Positions 1 through 8,916 of a stretch of 64,000 nt of DNA are shown one piece after another; positions within the stretch are counted from its first letter, which is position 1, and every line of letters begins with the position of its first letter. This stretch comes from Clostridium ragsdalei P11. GTDB lineage: Bacteria; Bacillota; Clostridia; Clostridiales; Clostridiaceae. Location: NCBI RefSeq assembly GCF_001675165.1, contig NZ_LROS01000010.1, forward strand, positions 1 to 64,000, read 5' to 3'. The notes under the pieces were generated by a model. That model was given only the letters and a program-made list of their open reading frames with translations. It searched no databases and was not told the origin of the DNA. The position numbers and the translations under genes were made by a program.

Positions 1-1
1 A

Positions 2-100
2 TGGGAATTAGTATCAGATATTAAAATTCTTTTTGACGAACTTAATTCTAATTTTGCTAAGATTCATTCATTAGCTTATGCTAGAAGTTTCCTAGTATAA
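2..100 (+). CDS. C-terminal end of an unidentified protein (partial)
   Basis: An open frame enters from the left edge and stops at TAA 98-100, giving 32 residues that end in SLAYARSFLV. The composition is ordinary for a protein and there is no stop before position 98. The rest lies outside the window, so no family can be named. It could also be a chance frame, since only 99 bases are visible. Confidence 0.4.
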   Translation, partial: WELVSDIKILFDELNSNFAKIHSLAYARSFLV

Positions 101-297
101 GTTAAATTATCACTTAGAAACCCTATATAGTTAAATATATATTAAATTATTTCTAATATATAATATATGTTAATAATTTTGGAGATAGTTCATAAAACGA
201 ATTACTAAAGGTTTATTACAAATACCGCAATATCTTACAATACATAAATATAACAATTTGATATTATAGTCGTATAAAATTATTGGAGGTAATGAAT
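101..297. other. AT-rich intergenic region upstream of cupin gene
   Basis: No gene, strong hairpin or clear promoter hexamer pair is visible in this AT-rich stretch. The only functional site I can support is the GGAGG ribosome site at 285-289, which serves the gene starting at 298. Confidence 0.4.
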
Positions 298-678
298 ATG
301 AATATTGGTAATTGTTTTGAAAATGGACAAATTGGTACTATATCTGAAATTATTAAATCAAAAGATAAGACTTTTAATCCTCATCCAAAGTTTAAAGGAG
401 TTTGTCTAAAAAATCTTGTAACAGGAGACATGACAAATAATAAAATTAGCTGCGTTTTAGTTAGGGTTGAGCCATTTTGCACATTAGATACTCATATACA
501 TGAAAATAGTTTAGAAATACATGAAGTTATTTCTGGTGATGCAACTTGCTATATTGGTGAAAATAAAATTAATTATACAGTAGGTACTGTTGGCGTTATT
601 CCTGAAAATGTTTCTCATAAAGTAGAAGCAGGAAAAAACGGAATATATATTCTTGCCAAATTTACACCTGCTCTTTAA
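298..678 (+). CDS. small cupin-domain protein
   Basis: A 126-residue single-domain cupin. The metal-binding pattern is seen as H-x-H (DTHIHENSLE, then EIHEV) in the first cupin motif and a later His in PENVSHKVEAG. Proteins of this type bind a metal and act as small-molecule binding or isomerase-type enzymes; the substrate cannot be read. The ATG at 298 is chosen because GGAGG at 285-289 sits 8 nt upstream; TTG 283 and ATG 292 lie in or too near that site. The gene converges on an AraC regulator and their ends overlap by 4 bp. The regulator also begins with a cupin-like sensor fold, so a shared ligand is possible but unproven. Confidence 0.8.
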   Translation: MNIGNCFENGQIGTISEIIKSKDKTFNPHPKFKGVCLKNLVTGDMTNNKISCVLVRVEPFCTLDTHIHENSLEIHEVISGDATCYIGENKINYTVGTVGVIPENVSHKVEAGKNGIYILAKFTPAL

Positions 679-1454
679 TCAAAATTTCTGCAGCTGCTTT
701 TAAATTGCATTGGTGTTATACCAATATGCTTTTTAAAAGTATTGCACAGGTGGCTTTCATCTGAAAAATTGAAATTAAATACTAAGTCAGAAATGGGCTG
801 CTGTTTTAGCAGCCCTTTTCGGATCTGCTTTATTTTTTCCTGAATATAAAATTGATATGGGGTAACGCCCATCTGATTTTTAAATAATCTTAACAAATGA
901 TATTTTGATATATTGGCATAATTTGATAATTTTTGCAAATTAAAAGTTTCATTCAAATTATCCTTTATGAAATCTGAAGTTAATGATATTATTTTGATGT
1001 TCGTGTGCTTTTTACAATTATGATCTATTTTTATATATTGTTTCAGAAAATACAATAGTATATTTTCAAAACAAACAGTATTATTACTATGATTATAATT
1101 TTGTATCATGTTTAAAATTGCCATTTCCACTATTCTATCTTTAAAAACATACCTGCATAAGGAATTATTATTATATTTTTTTACATTAGAATTCATACAT
1201 AGCACTATATATTCATATTGAGTTTTATTAATTGCAGAAATTGTATGTTCAATGTGTGGGGGAATAAAGTATACATCACCTTTTTCCAACAAGTATTCTT
1301 GTCGTTCTACGTTTAATCGTATTATTCCATTTGTAACTATTCCAATACAGAATGCATTATGGCTGTGTCTTGGAAATGAATGGAAACTTTTTTCCCTAAT
1401 TATCTCAACATTTTTATTACAATAGAAATTAATTTTATTTTTTTCTCTATACAT
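675..1454 (-). CDS. AraC-family transcriptional regulator with cupin-type sensor
   Basis: About 259 residues. The N-terminal third is a cupin-like ligand-binding fold (HSFPRHSHNAFCIGIVTNG, then PPHIEHTISA). The C-terminal hundred residues carry the two helix-turn-helix motifs of AraC/XylS proteins, including LSNYANISKYHLLRLFK and the hallmark GITPMQF at the end. The start is placed at ATG 1454 because AGGTGAT lies about 9 nt upstream; GTG 1466 is inside that ribosome site. It overlaps the end of the convergent cupin gene. Its target is unknown, with neighbouring genes the best guess. Confidence 0.85.
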   Translation of the reverse strand: MYREKNKINFYCNKNVEIIREKSFHSFPRHSHNAFCIGIVTNGIIRLNVERQEYLLEKGDVYFIPPHIEHTISAINKTQYEYIVLCMNSNVKKYNNNSLCRYVFKDRIVEMAILNMIQNYNHSNNTVCFENILLYFLKQYIKIDHNCKKHTNIKIISLTSDFIKDNLNETFNLQKLSNYANISKYHLLRLFKNQMGVTPYQFYIQEKIKQIRKGLLKQQPISDLVFNFNFSDESHLCNTFKKHIGITPMQFKSSCRNFD

Positions 1455-1507
1455 ACTAATAATCACCTACTTATAATTTAATTCTATTAATATATAGTGT
1501 AACCTAA

Positions 1508-2209
1508 TTATTTAAGCTTTTTAAGCAATTCTATATCTATTTTCTTAAGATGATGTTCAAGAGCCTCTGCGGCAGCATCGGGATCATGGTTTTCTATAGC
1601 TTTAAGGATGCATAAGTGTTCTTCGTATATATTATGTATAGATTTTTCTTCGTATAGTGAAATATTTACGGTTTTGTCAATAAAAATATCCATTAAGTAG
1701 GAAAGACTGTTCCATGTGGTGATAAATAATTCATTACCTGATAATTTGATGATTTCATAGTGGAATTCTTTATCAAATTCTGCTTTTTTACTTTCATCAT
1801 TTTCATTTACCATGTTTTTATATGTTTTATATAATTTTTTTATGTCTTGGTTTGAGGCCTTTTTGGCAGCAGCTTTTACAGAGGAAGATTCCAGGACTTC
1901 TCTAAGATCAAATAAGTCTTCAATACTCCCATTGCTCAATTTAAAGGATATGGACAGCGGCTTATAGTAACTGTCATTAATATTGTTAGATATAAAGTTT
2001 CCCTGACCATGTTTCCTTTCGATTAAGCCAATTATCTCGAGAGCTTTTAAAGCTTCTCTTAAAGCCGGACGTCCAACCTTCCATATTTCTGTTAGTTGTC
2101 TTTCAGGCGGTAATTTATCGCCAATTTTCAATTCATCATGTAATATCATATTTTGTATTTTTTCAATAATAGATTGAACTACATTTTTATTTTCAGTGGT
2201 TTCAGACAT
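1508..2209 (-). CDS. FadR-type GntR regulator (FCD domain)
   Basis: A 233-residue protein with a winged helix-turn-helix at about 10-78 (GDKLPPERQLTE, then GRPALREALKALE and HGQGNFI), followed by an all-helical FCD domain. The FCD metal ligands can be seen as D-x3-H (DKEFHYEI) and later His residues in EEHLCIL and EHHLKK. Members repress catabolic genes for organic acids or sugar acids and release DNA when a ligand binds. AGGAG precedes ATG 2209. No catabolic operon lies beside it, so the regulated pathway cannot be inferred here. Confidence 0.87.
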   Translation of the reverse strand: MSETTENKNVVQSIIEKIQNMILHDELKIGDKLPPERQLTEIWKVGRPALREALKALEIIGLIERKHGQGNFISNNINDSYYKPLSISFKLSNGSIEDLFDLREVLESSSVKAAAKKASNQDIKKLYKTYKNMVNENDESKKAEFDKEFHYEIIKLSGNELFITTWNSLSYLMDIFIDKTVNISLYEEKSIHNIYEEHLCILKAIENHDPDAAAEALEHHLKKIDIELLKKLK

Positions 2210-2341
2210 AGTAACTCCTTTGTATATTTAAGTCTATATAATGTTATCATAAGTGGGATAGAAATTGAAGTGTATGCTAAAGATGTATGTGATGAGAAGT
2301 TTAAAGTTAGGGCAATTGGAAATGAAATTGAATAAGAATCC

Positions 2342-2404
2342 TGTTAATAAACATAAGGTGGAGTTTAAAACTCCGCCTGATGCTAAGAACTCTGTTTATT
2401 AACA
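2342..2404 (-). terminator. nested hairpin at the 3' end of the tandem paralogues
   Basis: Outer arms TGTTAATAAAC and GTTTATTAACA are perfect 11-bp complements. Inside them AGGTGGAGTTT pairs with AAACTCCGCCT with one G-T wobble. The TAA stop of the gene ending at 2399 is part of the outer arm. A terminator is the likeliest role, although there is no long T-run on the minus strand. Confidence 0.5.
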
Positions 2405-2968
2405 TATTATTTTTTCTTCCCACCATGCATAACCTACAGTTGCTGCAGCAGACTGATTAGGGGTTTCAGGGTTTGATAAGAAAATTAGAAATGATCCTCC
2501 AGGAGGAAATATAAACTTTCCAACTTCCTCATCACCAACTGTAACGTCTGGAAGAGCTCTTCTAACGAAAGCTTTTTTACCTCCAAGGGGCTCATTAATT
2601 ACATTAATTGCCTCAAATAATCCTATTTTGGGTTTAGGCGGTGGACAAAGAGCTGTATTGCCAGGAATTACTGTTGTAACTCTTATTGCATTTCCTGATG
2701 GCTGACTATTAAACCATATTTGGGCTCTTATTGGTGATTGTCCTGTATTTGAAACCTGCCAAAAATAAACATGTAAGTTAACACCTGAATTATTAGGATT
2801 GAATAAACCTGCCCATGCACTTTTACTATTCCCAAATTCTAGTTCATCTGTAGCCCCAACAAAATATTTTCCTTGAAGTGATAGATACAAAGCATATGGC
2901 ATACTGGCTACTTGAGTTATTGGATTTGCTAAAAAAACTGATTTTTTGTTGTTATTGCAGCTTCCCAT
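2399..2968 (-). CDS. conserved hypothetical protein, paralogue 2 of a tandem pair (DUF6143-like)
   Basis: A 189-residue protein with no signal peptide or membrane helix, rich in beta-forming residues. It is clearly paralogous to its upstream neighbour: both share NPITQVA-MPYALYLSLQGKYFVG, a W-A-G-L-x-N-P segment, IWFN--PSG and GKFIFPPGGSF. It resembles the clostridial/bacillar DUF6143 group as I remember it, whose function is unknown; this name was not checked. GGAGG lies upstream of ATG 2968. The 21-bp gap to the upstream paralogue implies a two-gene operon. A Cys at the extreme C-terminus and several N-terminal Asn/Lys distinguish this copy. Confidence 0.7.
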   Translation of the reverse strand: MGSCNNNKKSVFLANPITQVASMPYALYLSLQGKYFVGATDELEFGNSKSAWAGLFNPNNSGVNLHVYFWQVSNTGQSPIRAQIWFNSQPSGNAIRVTTVIPGNTALCPPPKPKIGLFEAINVINEPLGGKKAFVRRALPDVTVGDEEVGKFIFPPGGSFLIFLSNPETPNQSAAATVGYAWWEEKIIC

Positions 2969-2989
2969 TTAAGATAATCCTCCTATTCT

Positions 2990-3565
2990 CTATTTGATTT
3001 CTTGAATTTTTTCTTCCAACCATCCAAAAGCGACTCGACCTTCTCCAATTTGATTTGATTCCTCTAAATTTGACAAGGAAATAATAAATGATCCTCCTGG
3101 TGGAAATATAAATTTACCAACCTCTTCACTTGCAATTGTAACTTCCGGAGTAACTTTCCTTGTAAATACATTGTCTCCATCATAGGGCTCATTAAGCACA
3201 TTATTTGCTTGAAGTAAATTTACTCTTGGTATTGGTAATGGCTTAAGGGCAGTGTTGGCAGGTGTTACTAATTCTGATTTAATAGGCTCACCAGATGGTT
3301 CTGCATTAAACCATATTCGCGCTGTTAATGGCGACTTTCCGACATTTGTAACAGTCCAAACATATATATAAAGATTTACTCTAGAATTAACTGGATTTAC
3401 TAATCCTGCCCATGCTATATTTTTATCTTGAAATTTCATATCATCTGCATATCCTACAAAGTACTTTCCTTGAAGTGATAAATATAAAGCATAAGGCATA
3501 TCAGCCACTTGAGTTATTGGATTAGGCAAAAAAATTGAATTTTTATAATTTTCCACTTTTATCAC
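2990..3565 (-). CDS. conserved hypothetical protein, paralogue 1 of a tandem pair (DUF6143-like)
   Basis: A 191-residue first member of the pair, with the same conserved blocks as the downstream copy: NPITQVADMPYALYLSLQGK, then AWAGLVNPVNS, IWFNAEPSGE and KFIFPPGGSFIISLSN. No signal peptide, transmembrane helix or catalytic motif is evident, and the regular beta pattern suggests a small sandwich domain. The start is uncertain: GTG 3565 lies very close to GGAG, and GTG 3556 is an alternative. The duplication is old, because the two proteins differ at many positions. Confidence 0.7.
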   Translation of the reverse strand: MIKVENYKNSIFLPNPITQVADMPYALYLSLQGKYFVGYADDMKFQDKNIAWAGLVNPVNSRVNLYIYVWTVTNVGKSPLTARIWFNAEPSGEPIKSELVTPANTALKPLPIPRVNLLQANNVLNEPYDGDNVFTRKVTPEVTIASEEVGKFIFPPGGSFIISLSNLEESNQIGEGRVAFGWLEEKIQEIK

Positions 3566-3792
3566 ATCTCCTATTAAGGTATTTTCTTATGGAAAATACA
3601 CTTCTTAGTCATATAATATTTGTACTGTATAAGTTTTGTGAGAGCACGTCCAATAAAAACATTATGAATAATTTGTTATCGTTGATCACAAATAGCATCA
3701 TTATTGCAAGTTTAAAGTTATTTTAATTTACATAATGAAACAATTCTATTATTTGTAAAAATTTAAAAGTGCATTTTTAGCATTAATTATGC

Positions 3793-3798
3793 TATAAT
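3793..3798 (+). promoter_or_regulatory. likely -10 of the OPT transporter promoter
   Basis: TATAAT sits 33 nt before the transporter ATG. It overlaps the right part of a small inverted repeat, TAGCAT-TAATT-ATGCTA, that could be an operator. I see no good -35 at the usual distance. The remaining 3566-3770 stretch holds no gene I can support. Confidence 0.45.
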
Positions 3799-3830
3799 TA
3801 TGATTGTAAAATATAAAGGAGGTACATATT

Positions 3831-5750
3831 ATGAATAAAAAGTTATCTAAAGATGCATATGGCGGCATAGCTGGTAAAGACTATGTCCCTTACATTTCCA
3901 GTGGCTCTAAATCTGGTGGAAATGCTGCTGTATTAACAATCGGTATTATTCTAGCTGTACTATTTGCAGCATCTACTGCCTATTCAGGTATGAAATCAGG
4001 GCTTACAGTTGCTGCTGGTATACCTGGTTCTATAATAGGTTCTGTATTTATAGCTATATTTGCTAAACAGAAAGGTATCCTTGGCAAAAATTTAGTTCAA
4101 GGTATGTCAAGTGGTGGAGAATCTATCGCTAGTGGTATGATATTTGTTTTACCAGCAATAATTTTAATAGGTTCAAAAGTTTCTTTCTTTGAAGGTTTTG
4201 TTGTTGGTGTAGGAGGTGTTTTATTCGGTATAGGAGTAGCTTCTCTTGTTTACAATTATTTAATAGTTGAAGAACATGGTAAATTGATGTACCCTGAGTC
4301 AATGGCTATATCTGAAACACTTGTTGCTTCAGAAGGTGCTAAAGAATCAGTGAAGTACATGGGAATAGGCTTTGGAATAGGCGGTATTATAACTGTTTTT
4401 ACTAGTTCATTTTTAAATGTAGCTAACAATGTTATAAGCTATGTAAACGAGTCCTTTTACAAGTGGAAATTTGAAGTTGAAGCCAATCCACTATTATTAG
4501 GTATAGGATTTATAGTTGGCATAGATGTTTCCTTAACTATGTTTGCGGGTTCTATATTATCTAACTTTGCTGTTACACCTTTAATAGGTTATTTTGTTTC
4601 TCTTGGAAAAGGCGGTGCAACTGTATGGAATAATTCACATGTTGCTTTAAATGCCATGCAAGTTAAGCATATAGCAGGCAGCTATGTAAAATATATTGGA
4701 GCAGGCATGATGCTTTCTGGAGGTTTTATAGGTGCTATAAAACTTATACCAACTATAGTATCTTCCATAAAAGAAACTCTTGGTGTCAAGTCATCAAAAG
4801 GTTCTGGAAGTTCATCTGCTGAAAACTTAATATTATTTGGTGGTATAATAATAGGCTTTATAGGTGGTTTCATGATATCTGGTGGTAATATACTAATGGC
4901 AATAACTGCTTCTATTTTATCACTAGTATTATCATTATTATTTGTTATAGTTGCTGGTCGTTTAACTGGTACTATAGGAACTTCAAATCTTCCCGTATCC
5001 GGTATGACTATAGCTTCTATAGTTATTGTAACATTATTATTTGTTACAATGGGATGGAAAAACCCTGGAAATAACAGGTCTTTACTTTTATTTGGTACGT
5101 TTATAGTTACTGCTATATCTGCAGCTGGAGGTTACTGTCAATCACAAAAAGTCACTTTTATAGTTGGCGGTGACAAAAATGAAATGCAAAAATACTTTGC
5201 TATAGCTGGTATAGTTGGTGCTGCAGTAGTTACTGGCGTTATAATGTTACTTTCAAGCCAGCTTGCTATGACTGGTGATAACGTGCCATTTGCATTACCT
5301 CAAGCTAATCTAATGTCAACATTAACTGGCGGTATAATGTCAGGTAGTTTACCTTGGGTTATGATAATTGTTGGTATTGTTATGGGATTTACTTTGTTCT
5401 TATTAAAACTTCCTGTAATGACAATTGCCATAGGATTCTATTTGCCAATATCTACAAATGCCATAATATTAATAGGTGCATTTGTTCGTCTATTTGTAGA
5501 AAAAACTTCTAAAACTGAAAAGCAAAAAGAAGCTAGAGTTTCTAATGGTGTAAGTTTATCATCTGGACTGGTTGCTGGTGGTTCCATAATAGGACTTGTT
5601 GGTATAATACTTCAAGTAACTAATGTTATAAAAATAGGTGAACCAAGTGGATTTGCTGCTTCTAATGGAATGGGATATGTAATATTAGCAGCTCTAATAA
5701 TAGCTTCAATAATACCTATAATGAAGAGTAAGGAAAAAAATGCCAAATAA
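3831..5750 (+). CDS. OPT-family oligopeptide transporter
   Basis: A 639-residue, very hydrophobic protein with about 14-16 membrane spans, matching the oligopeptide transporter (OPT) superfamily. Seen features are the N-terminal AAST-AYSGMKSGLTVAAGIPGS block and the GMSSGGESIASGMIFVLPA block, both typical of prokaryotic OPT proteins. These are proton-coupled secondary carriers for small peptides or metal chelates; the bacterial substrate is usually unproven. AAAGGAGG precedes ATG 3831. Its end overlaps the PqqD-like gene by 11 bp, so the two are translated together. Confidence 0.9.
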   Translation: MNKKLSKDAYGGIAGKDYVPYISSGSKSGGNAAVLTIGIILAVLFAASTAYSGMKSGLTVAAGIPGSIIGSVFIAIFAKQKGILGKNLVQGMSSGGESIASGMIFVLPAIILIGSKVSFFEGFVVGVGGVLFGIGVASLVYNYLIVEEHGKLMYPESMAISETLVASEGAKESVKYMGIGFGIGGIITVFTSSFLNVANNVISYVNESFYKWKFEVEANPLLLGIGFIVGIDVSLTMFAGSILSNFAVTPLIGYFVSLGKGGATVWNNSHVALNAMQVKHIAGSYVKYIGAGMMLSGGFIGAIKLIPTIVSSIKETLGVKSSKGSGSSSAENLILFGGIIIGFIGGFMISGGNILMAITASILSLVLSLLFVIVAGRLTGTIGTSNLPVSGMTIASIVIVTLLFVTMGWKNPGNNRSLLLFGTFIVTAISAAGGYCQSQKVTFIVGGDKNEMQKYFAIAGIVGAAVVTGVIMLLSSQLAMTGDNVPFALPQANLMSTLTGGIMSGSLPWVMIIVGIVMGFTLFLLKLPVMTIAIGFYLPISTNAIILIGAFVRLFVEKTSKTEKQKEARVSNGVSLSSGLVAGGSIIGLVGIILQVTNVIKIGEPSGFAASNGMGYVILAALIIASIIPIMKSKEKNAK

Positions 5751-6087
5751 CAACGAAGAGGTCTTAAATATAATATTTAAAATCTCTGATAATTTAGAAT
5801 ATGAGGTAGATGAAGACGGCATTGTGACTATACTCGAAAAACAAGATCATAAGATTCAAAAGTTTTTTAGAAAAATTAAATTTAGAATTCCAGAATATAA
5901 AAAAATTACTTTGGATGAATATGCAAGTTATGTGTTTTTACAGATAGATGGAAAGAAAACTGTAAAAGCTATTGGAGAAAATCTAGAAGCAAAGTATGGT
6001 GATAAAGCTCACCCACTTTATGAAAGATTGTTGTTATTTTTAAATCATATAGATGTTAATTGTCACTATATAGAAAAAATAAATTAA
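5740..6087 (+). CDS. PqqD-like small protein
   Basis: 115 residues. The C-terminal two thirds show the PqqD pattern: FRIPEYKKITLDEYASYVFLQ, then DGKKTVKAIGENL and YERLLLFL. PqqD domains bind peptide substrates for radical-SAM enzymes, but many free-standing clostridial copies sit beside transporters with no known peptide. The start codon overlaps the last 11 bases of the OPT gene, so the two are coupled. No precursor peptide or radical-SAM gene is nearby, so a peptide-maturation role is not supported. A terminator follows. Confidence 0.75.
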   Translation: MPNNNEEVLNIIFKISDNLEYEVDEDGIVTILEKQDHKIQKFFRKIKFRIPEYKKITLDEYASYVFLQIDGKKTVKAIGENLEAKYGDKAHPLYERLLLFLNHIDVNCHYIEKIN

Positions 6088-6092
6088 TTATA

Positions 6093-6129
6093 AAAGATGG
6101 CACTATGTTATAGCTGCCATCTTTATTTT
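6093..6129 (+). terminator. Rho-independent terminator after the OPT/PqqD pair
   Basis: AAAGATGGCA at 6093-6102 pairs perfectly with TGCCATCTTT at 6115-6124, with a small inner CTAT/ATAG extension, and a T-rich tail follows. It separates the OPT pair from the iron cluster. Confidence 0.85.
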
Positions 6130-6176
6130 TATGAATTTTTACCAACTTCAAATAGAATATATAAGCAAATATGCTA

Positions 6177-6205
6177 TTGACATATTTAGAAGTAAGTACT
6201 AATAT
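6177..6205 (+). promoter_or_regulatory. promoter of the feo cluster
   Basis: TTGACA at 6177-6182 and TAATAT at 6200-6205 are separated by 17 bp, a good sigma-A promoter. The Fur box lies just downstream of the -10. Confidence 0.75.
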
Positions 6206-6218
6206 ATATAATATAGTT

Positions 6219-6237
6219 GATTATGATTATCAATATC
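6219..6237 (+). promoter_or_regulatory. Fur box upstream of feoA
   Basis: GATTATGATTATCAATATC matches the 19-bp Fur consensus GATAATGATAATCATTATC at 16 of 19 positions. It sits where a repressor would block initiation of the feo operon, so iron-loaded Fur is expected to shut it off. Confidence 0.8.
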
Positions 6238-6288
6238 AATTAATAAAAACTGTACATGAAATTTTACTATTTTTAGGAGAGTGATATT

Positions 6289-6525
6289 ATGGCCAATAGT
6301 ATAGGACTTAATGAAGTTAAAATTAAATCAAGAGTTAAGGTAGTTCAAATATTACCTGAAAGTAAAGTAAGAAAAAAAATTATGGACATGGGTATTGTAA
6401 GAGGAACTGAAATTATTGTAGCAGGAAAGGCACCCATGGGTGATCCAATAGAACTTCAGGTTAGAGGATACAGCTTAAGTTTAAGAAAAAATGAAGCAAA
6501 AGATATTTTAGTAGAGCTAATATAA
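6289..6525 (+). CDS. feoA: FeoA, first copy
   Basis: A 78-residue SH3-like FeoA protein. The family pattern is visible: KIKSRVKVVQI, then RKKIMDMGIVRGTEI, GDPIELQVRGYSLSLRKNEAKDI. FeoA is a small cytosolic partner of the FeoB ferrous-iron transporter and probably tunes its GTPase cycle. Ribosome site AGGAGAGTGAT precedes ATG 6289. It heads the operon under the Fur box. Two feoA genes before feoB is a common clostridial arrangement. Confidence 0.92.
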   Translation: MANSIGLNEVKIKSRVKVVQILPESKVRKKIMDMGIVRGTEIIVAGKAPMGDPIELQVRGYSLSLRKNEAKDILVELI

Positions 6526-6549
6526 AAAATTTGTTAGGAGGTGATTCAT

Positions 6550-6783
6550 ATGATTGAAAGCAATATGCCGTTGAATGCTGTTTCAATGGGGAGAAGCGCC
6601 GAAATAAAAGATGTAGTTGGAAGTGAAATTATGTGCAAGAAGCTTATGGAAATGGGACTTAGTAAGGGAACTATAATTAAAATAATGAATAATGACATAG
6701 GACATTTAGTAGTAAAACTTGGTGAAACCAGACTTGTACTTGGACGTTCAATGGCACAAAAAGTTATGGTTAGAGAAGTTTAA
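6550..6783 (+). CDS. feoA: FeoA, second copy
   Basis: A 77-residue FeoA-like protein with the same SH3-type pattern as the copy upstream (KLMEMGLSKGTIIKI, then VVKLGETRLVLGRSMAQKV). ATG 6550 is used because AGGAGGTGA ends 6 nt upstream; GTG 6541 is inside that site. It is 24 bp after the first feoA and 24 bp before feoB. The two copies differ enough that each may contact a different part of FeoB. Confidence 0.92.
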   Translation: MIESNMPLNAVSMGRSAEIKDVVGSEIMCKKLMEMGLSKGTIIKIMNNDIGHLVVKLGETRLVLGRSMAQKVMVREV

Positions 6784-6807
6784 AGTTAATATATTGGAGG
6801 CTTGATG

Positions 6808-8850
6808 ATGAATAAAAATTTGGTTATTGCTTTAGCCGGCAATCCTAACTGTGGTAAAACTAGTTTGTTTAATGAACTTACAGGTTCAAAACAGCATGTA
6901 GGGAACTGGCCTGGTGTTACAGTTGAAAAAAAGGAAGGAAAATTAAAGTTTCAAGGTAGAGATATAACAGTAGTTGATTTGCCAGGAACGTATAGTTTAG
7001 GGGCATATTCAGAGGATGAAGTTGTAGCTCGTGATTTTATACTTAAAGAAAAACCGGATGTGGTTATTAATGTAGTAGATTCCTGTAATCTTGAAAGAAA
7101 TTTATATCTTACAATGCAGATTCTTGAAACTGGAGCTAAAGTAGTTTTAGCACTTAATATGATGGATGAAGCTAAAAATAAAGATATACAAATCGATGCG
7201 AAAAAATTATCCAGTGCTATCGGAATACCAGCAGTTCCAACAGTAGCAACTAAAGGTCAGGGAATAAATGAATTAGTAAGTGAAGCTGTTAAGCTTGGAG
7301 ATTTAAAAGAGCATAATTTATATAAAATTGATTACGGTGCTGAAGTAGAAAGAGAAACAGGAAAAATAGAACTTGCTTTTTCAGAAGCAGCTGCAGCTCT
7401 TGAATATCCATCTTCTTGGACAGCATTAAAGCTTATAGAAAATGATGAATATATAAATAAATATGTGGGTGAGAAAGTAAAAACAAATGCAGTAAAGAAA
7501 CAGGTTCAAAATAGTATAGAAAAAATTACTAAGTCTATTGGCTATGAGCCGGATGCTTTTATAATTGATAAAAGGTATGAAAAGATAAGCAGTGTTGTTA
7601 AAGATAGTGTAAAGAAAAATACAGTTGTTAAAGAAAGTGTTTCGGATAAAATAGATAAAGTAATTACTAATAAATGGCTTGGAATACCTATATTTGCACT
7701 TATAATGTTTGGGGTTTATCAGATTTCAATAGGCCTTGGTAATGGGCCACTTGCGGATTTAGTAAATGACTGGATAGGTAAGCTTGGAGCTAGCGTGGAT
7801 TTTGGACTTCAACATATAGGGGCACCTGAACTTTTGGGCGATTTTGTTAGAGATGGTATTTTTGGCGGTGTTGGTTCAGTACTTGGATTTATGCCTATGA
7901 TTTTGATAATGTTTTTCTTGATATCCCTTCTGGAAGACAGCGGATATATGGCAAGAGCTGCTTATGTAATGGACAGGCTCATGCATGCAGTTGGGCTTCA
8001 CGGTAAAACAGCAGTATCACTTATAATTGGATCAGGTTGTAATGTTGCAGGAATAATGTCGGCAAGAACTCTTGAAAACAAGAAGGATAGAATGATAGCT
8101 ATTTTAATAAGTCCTTTCATTTCATGTCCAGCAAGACTTGAAATTTATGGATTATTTATTGGAGCATTCTTTGCAAACAAAACAGTAGGTATATTTAGTG
8201 AAGGCGGACTTATTGTATTTATACTCTATGCTCTAGGTATTGCAGTTGCAATATTAATGGGAAAATTCTTTAGCTCAAAAGTATTTAAAGGTGAAAATTC
8301 ATATTTTGTTATGGAATTACCTCCATATCGTATACCAACTCTTAAAGGAATTTTGATTCACATGTGGGAAAAATCAAGTCACTTTTTAAAGAAGGCAGGA
8401 ACCGTTATTTTAGTTGTATGTATAGTTGTTTGGATTCTTACTAATTTACCAGCAGGTGCACCACAAGACAAAACTATATTAGCAAGATTAGGATCACTAA
8501 TATCACCTATATTTAAACCGGCAGGTTTTGGAACATGGCAGGCAGGAGTTGCACTTATAACAGGATTTGCAGCTAAAGAAGCTGTTGTTGGTACTTTTGG
8601 AACAATTTATGGAGTAGACGAAGGAGTACATCTTTTCCATGCAATACAAAATACTTTTACACCGCTTACAGCAATGTCATTTATGGTAATGTGCCTTTTA
8701 TATGTACCATGTGTTGCAACTATAGGAGCAGTAAAAAGTGAAACAAATTCAAGTAAATGGGCATGGGCAGCAGTAGGGTATACTTGTGCAATTGGATGGA
8801 TATGTGCAGTAATAGTATATCAGGTAGGAAGATTGATGGGATTTGTTTAA
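6808..8850 (+). CDS. feoB: FeoB ferrous iron transporter
   Basis: A 680-residue membrane protein that imports Fe2+ and carries an N-terminal G domain. G1 is GNPNCGKT at about residues 11-18, the G3 region reads DLPGTYSL and G4 is NMMD. A helical GDI-like spacer follows, then two Gate-type membrane halves with GSGCNVAGIMSAR and CPARLEIYG and the conserved GFAAKEAVVGTFGTIYG. Length is normal for clostridial FeoB. ATG 6808 lies 7 nt after GGAGG; ATG 6805 is also possible. The next gene starts 66 bp downstream. Confidence 0.96.
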   Translation: MNKNLVIALAGNPNCGKTSLFNELTGSKQHVGNWPGVTVEKKEGKLKFQGRDITVVDLPGTYSLGAYSEDEVVARDFILKEKPDVVINVVDSCNLERNLYLTMQILETGAKVVLALNMMDEAKNKDIQIDAKKLSSAIGIPAVPTVATKGQGINELVSEAVKLGDLKEHNLYKIDYGAEVERETGKIELAFSEAAAALEYPSSWTALKLIENDEYINKYVGEKVKTNAVKKQVQNSIEKITKSIGYEPDAFIIDKRYEKISSVVKDSVKKNTVVKESVSDKIDKVITNKWLGIPIFALIMFGVYQISIGLGNGPLADLVNDWIGKLGASVDFGLQHIGAPELLGDFVRDGIFGGVGSVLGFMPMILIMFFLISLLEDSGYMARAAYVMDRLMHAVGLHGKTAVSLIIGSGCNVAGIMSARTLENKKDRMIAILISPFISCPARLEIYGLFIGAFFANKTVGIFSEGGLIVFILYALGIAVAILMGKFFSSKVFKGENSYFVMELPPYRIPTLKGILIHMWEKSSHFLKKAGTVILVVCIVVWILTNLPAGAPQDKTILARLGSLISPIFKPAGFGTWQAGVALITGFAAKEAVVGTFGTIYGVDEGVHLFHAIQNTFTPLTAMSFMVMCLLYVPCVATIGAVKSETNSSKWAWAAVGYTCAIGWICAVIVYQVGRLMGFV

Positions 8851-8916
8851 ATTACACTTTTGATGAGAATGAAATTCAATATTATTTAATCTAAATTAAT
8901 TTGAAAGGAGTTAAGT

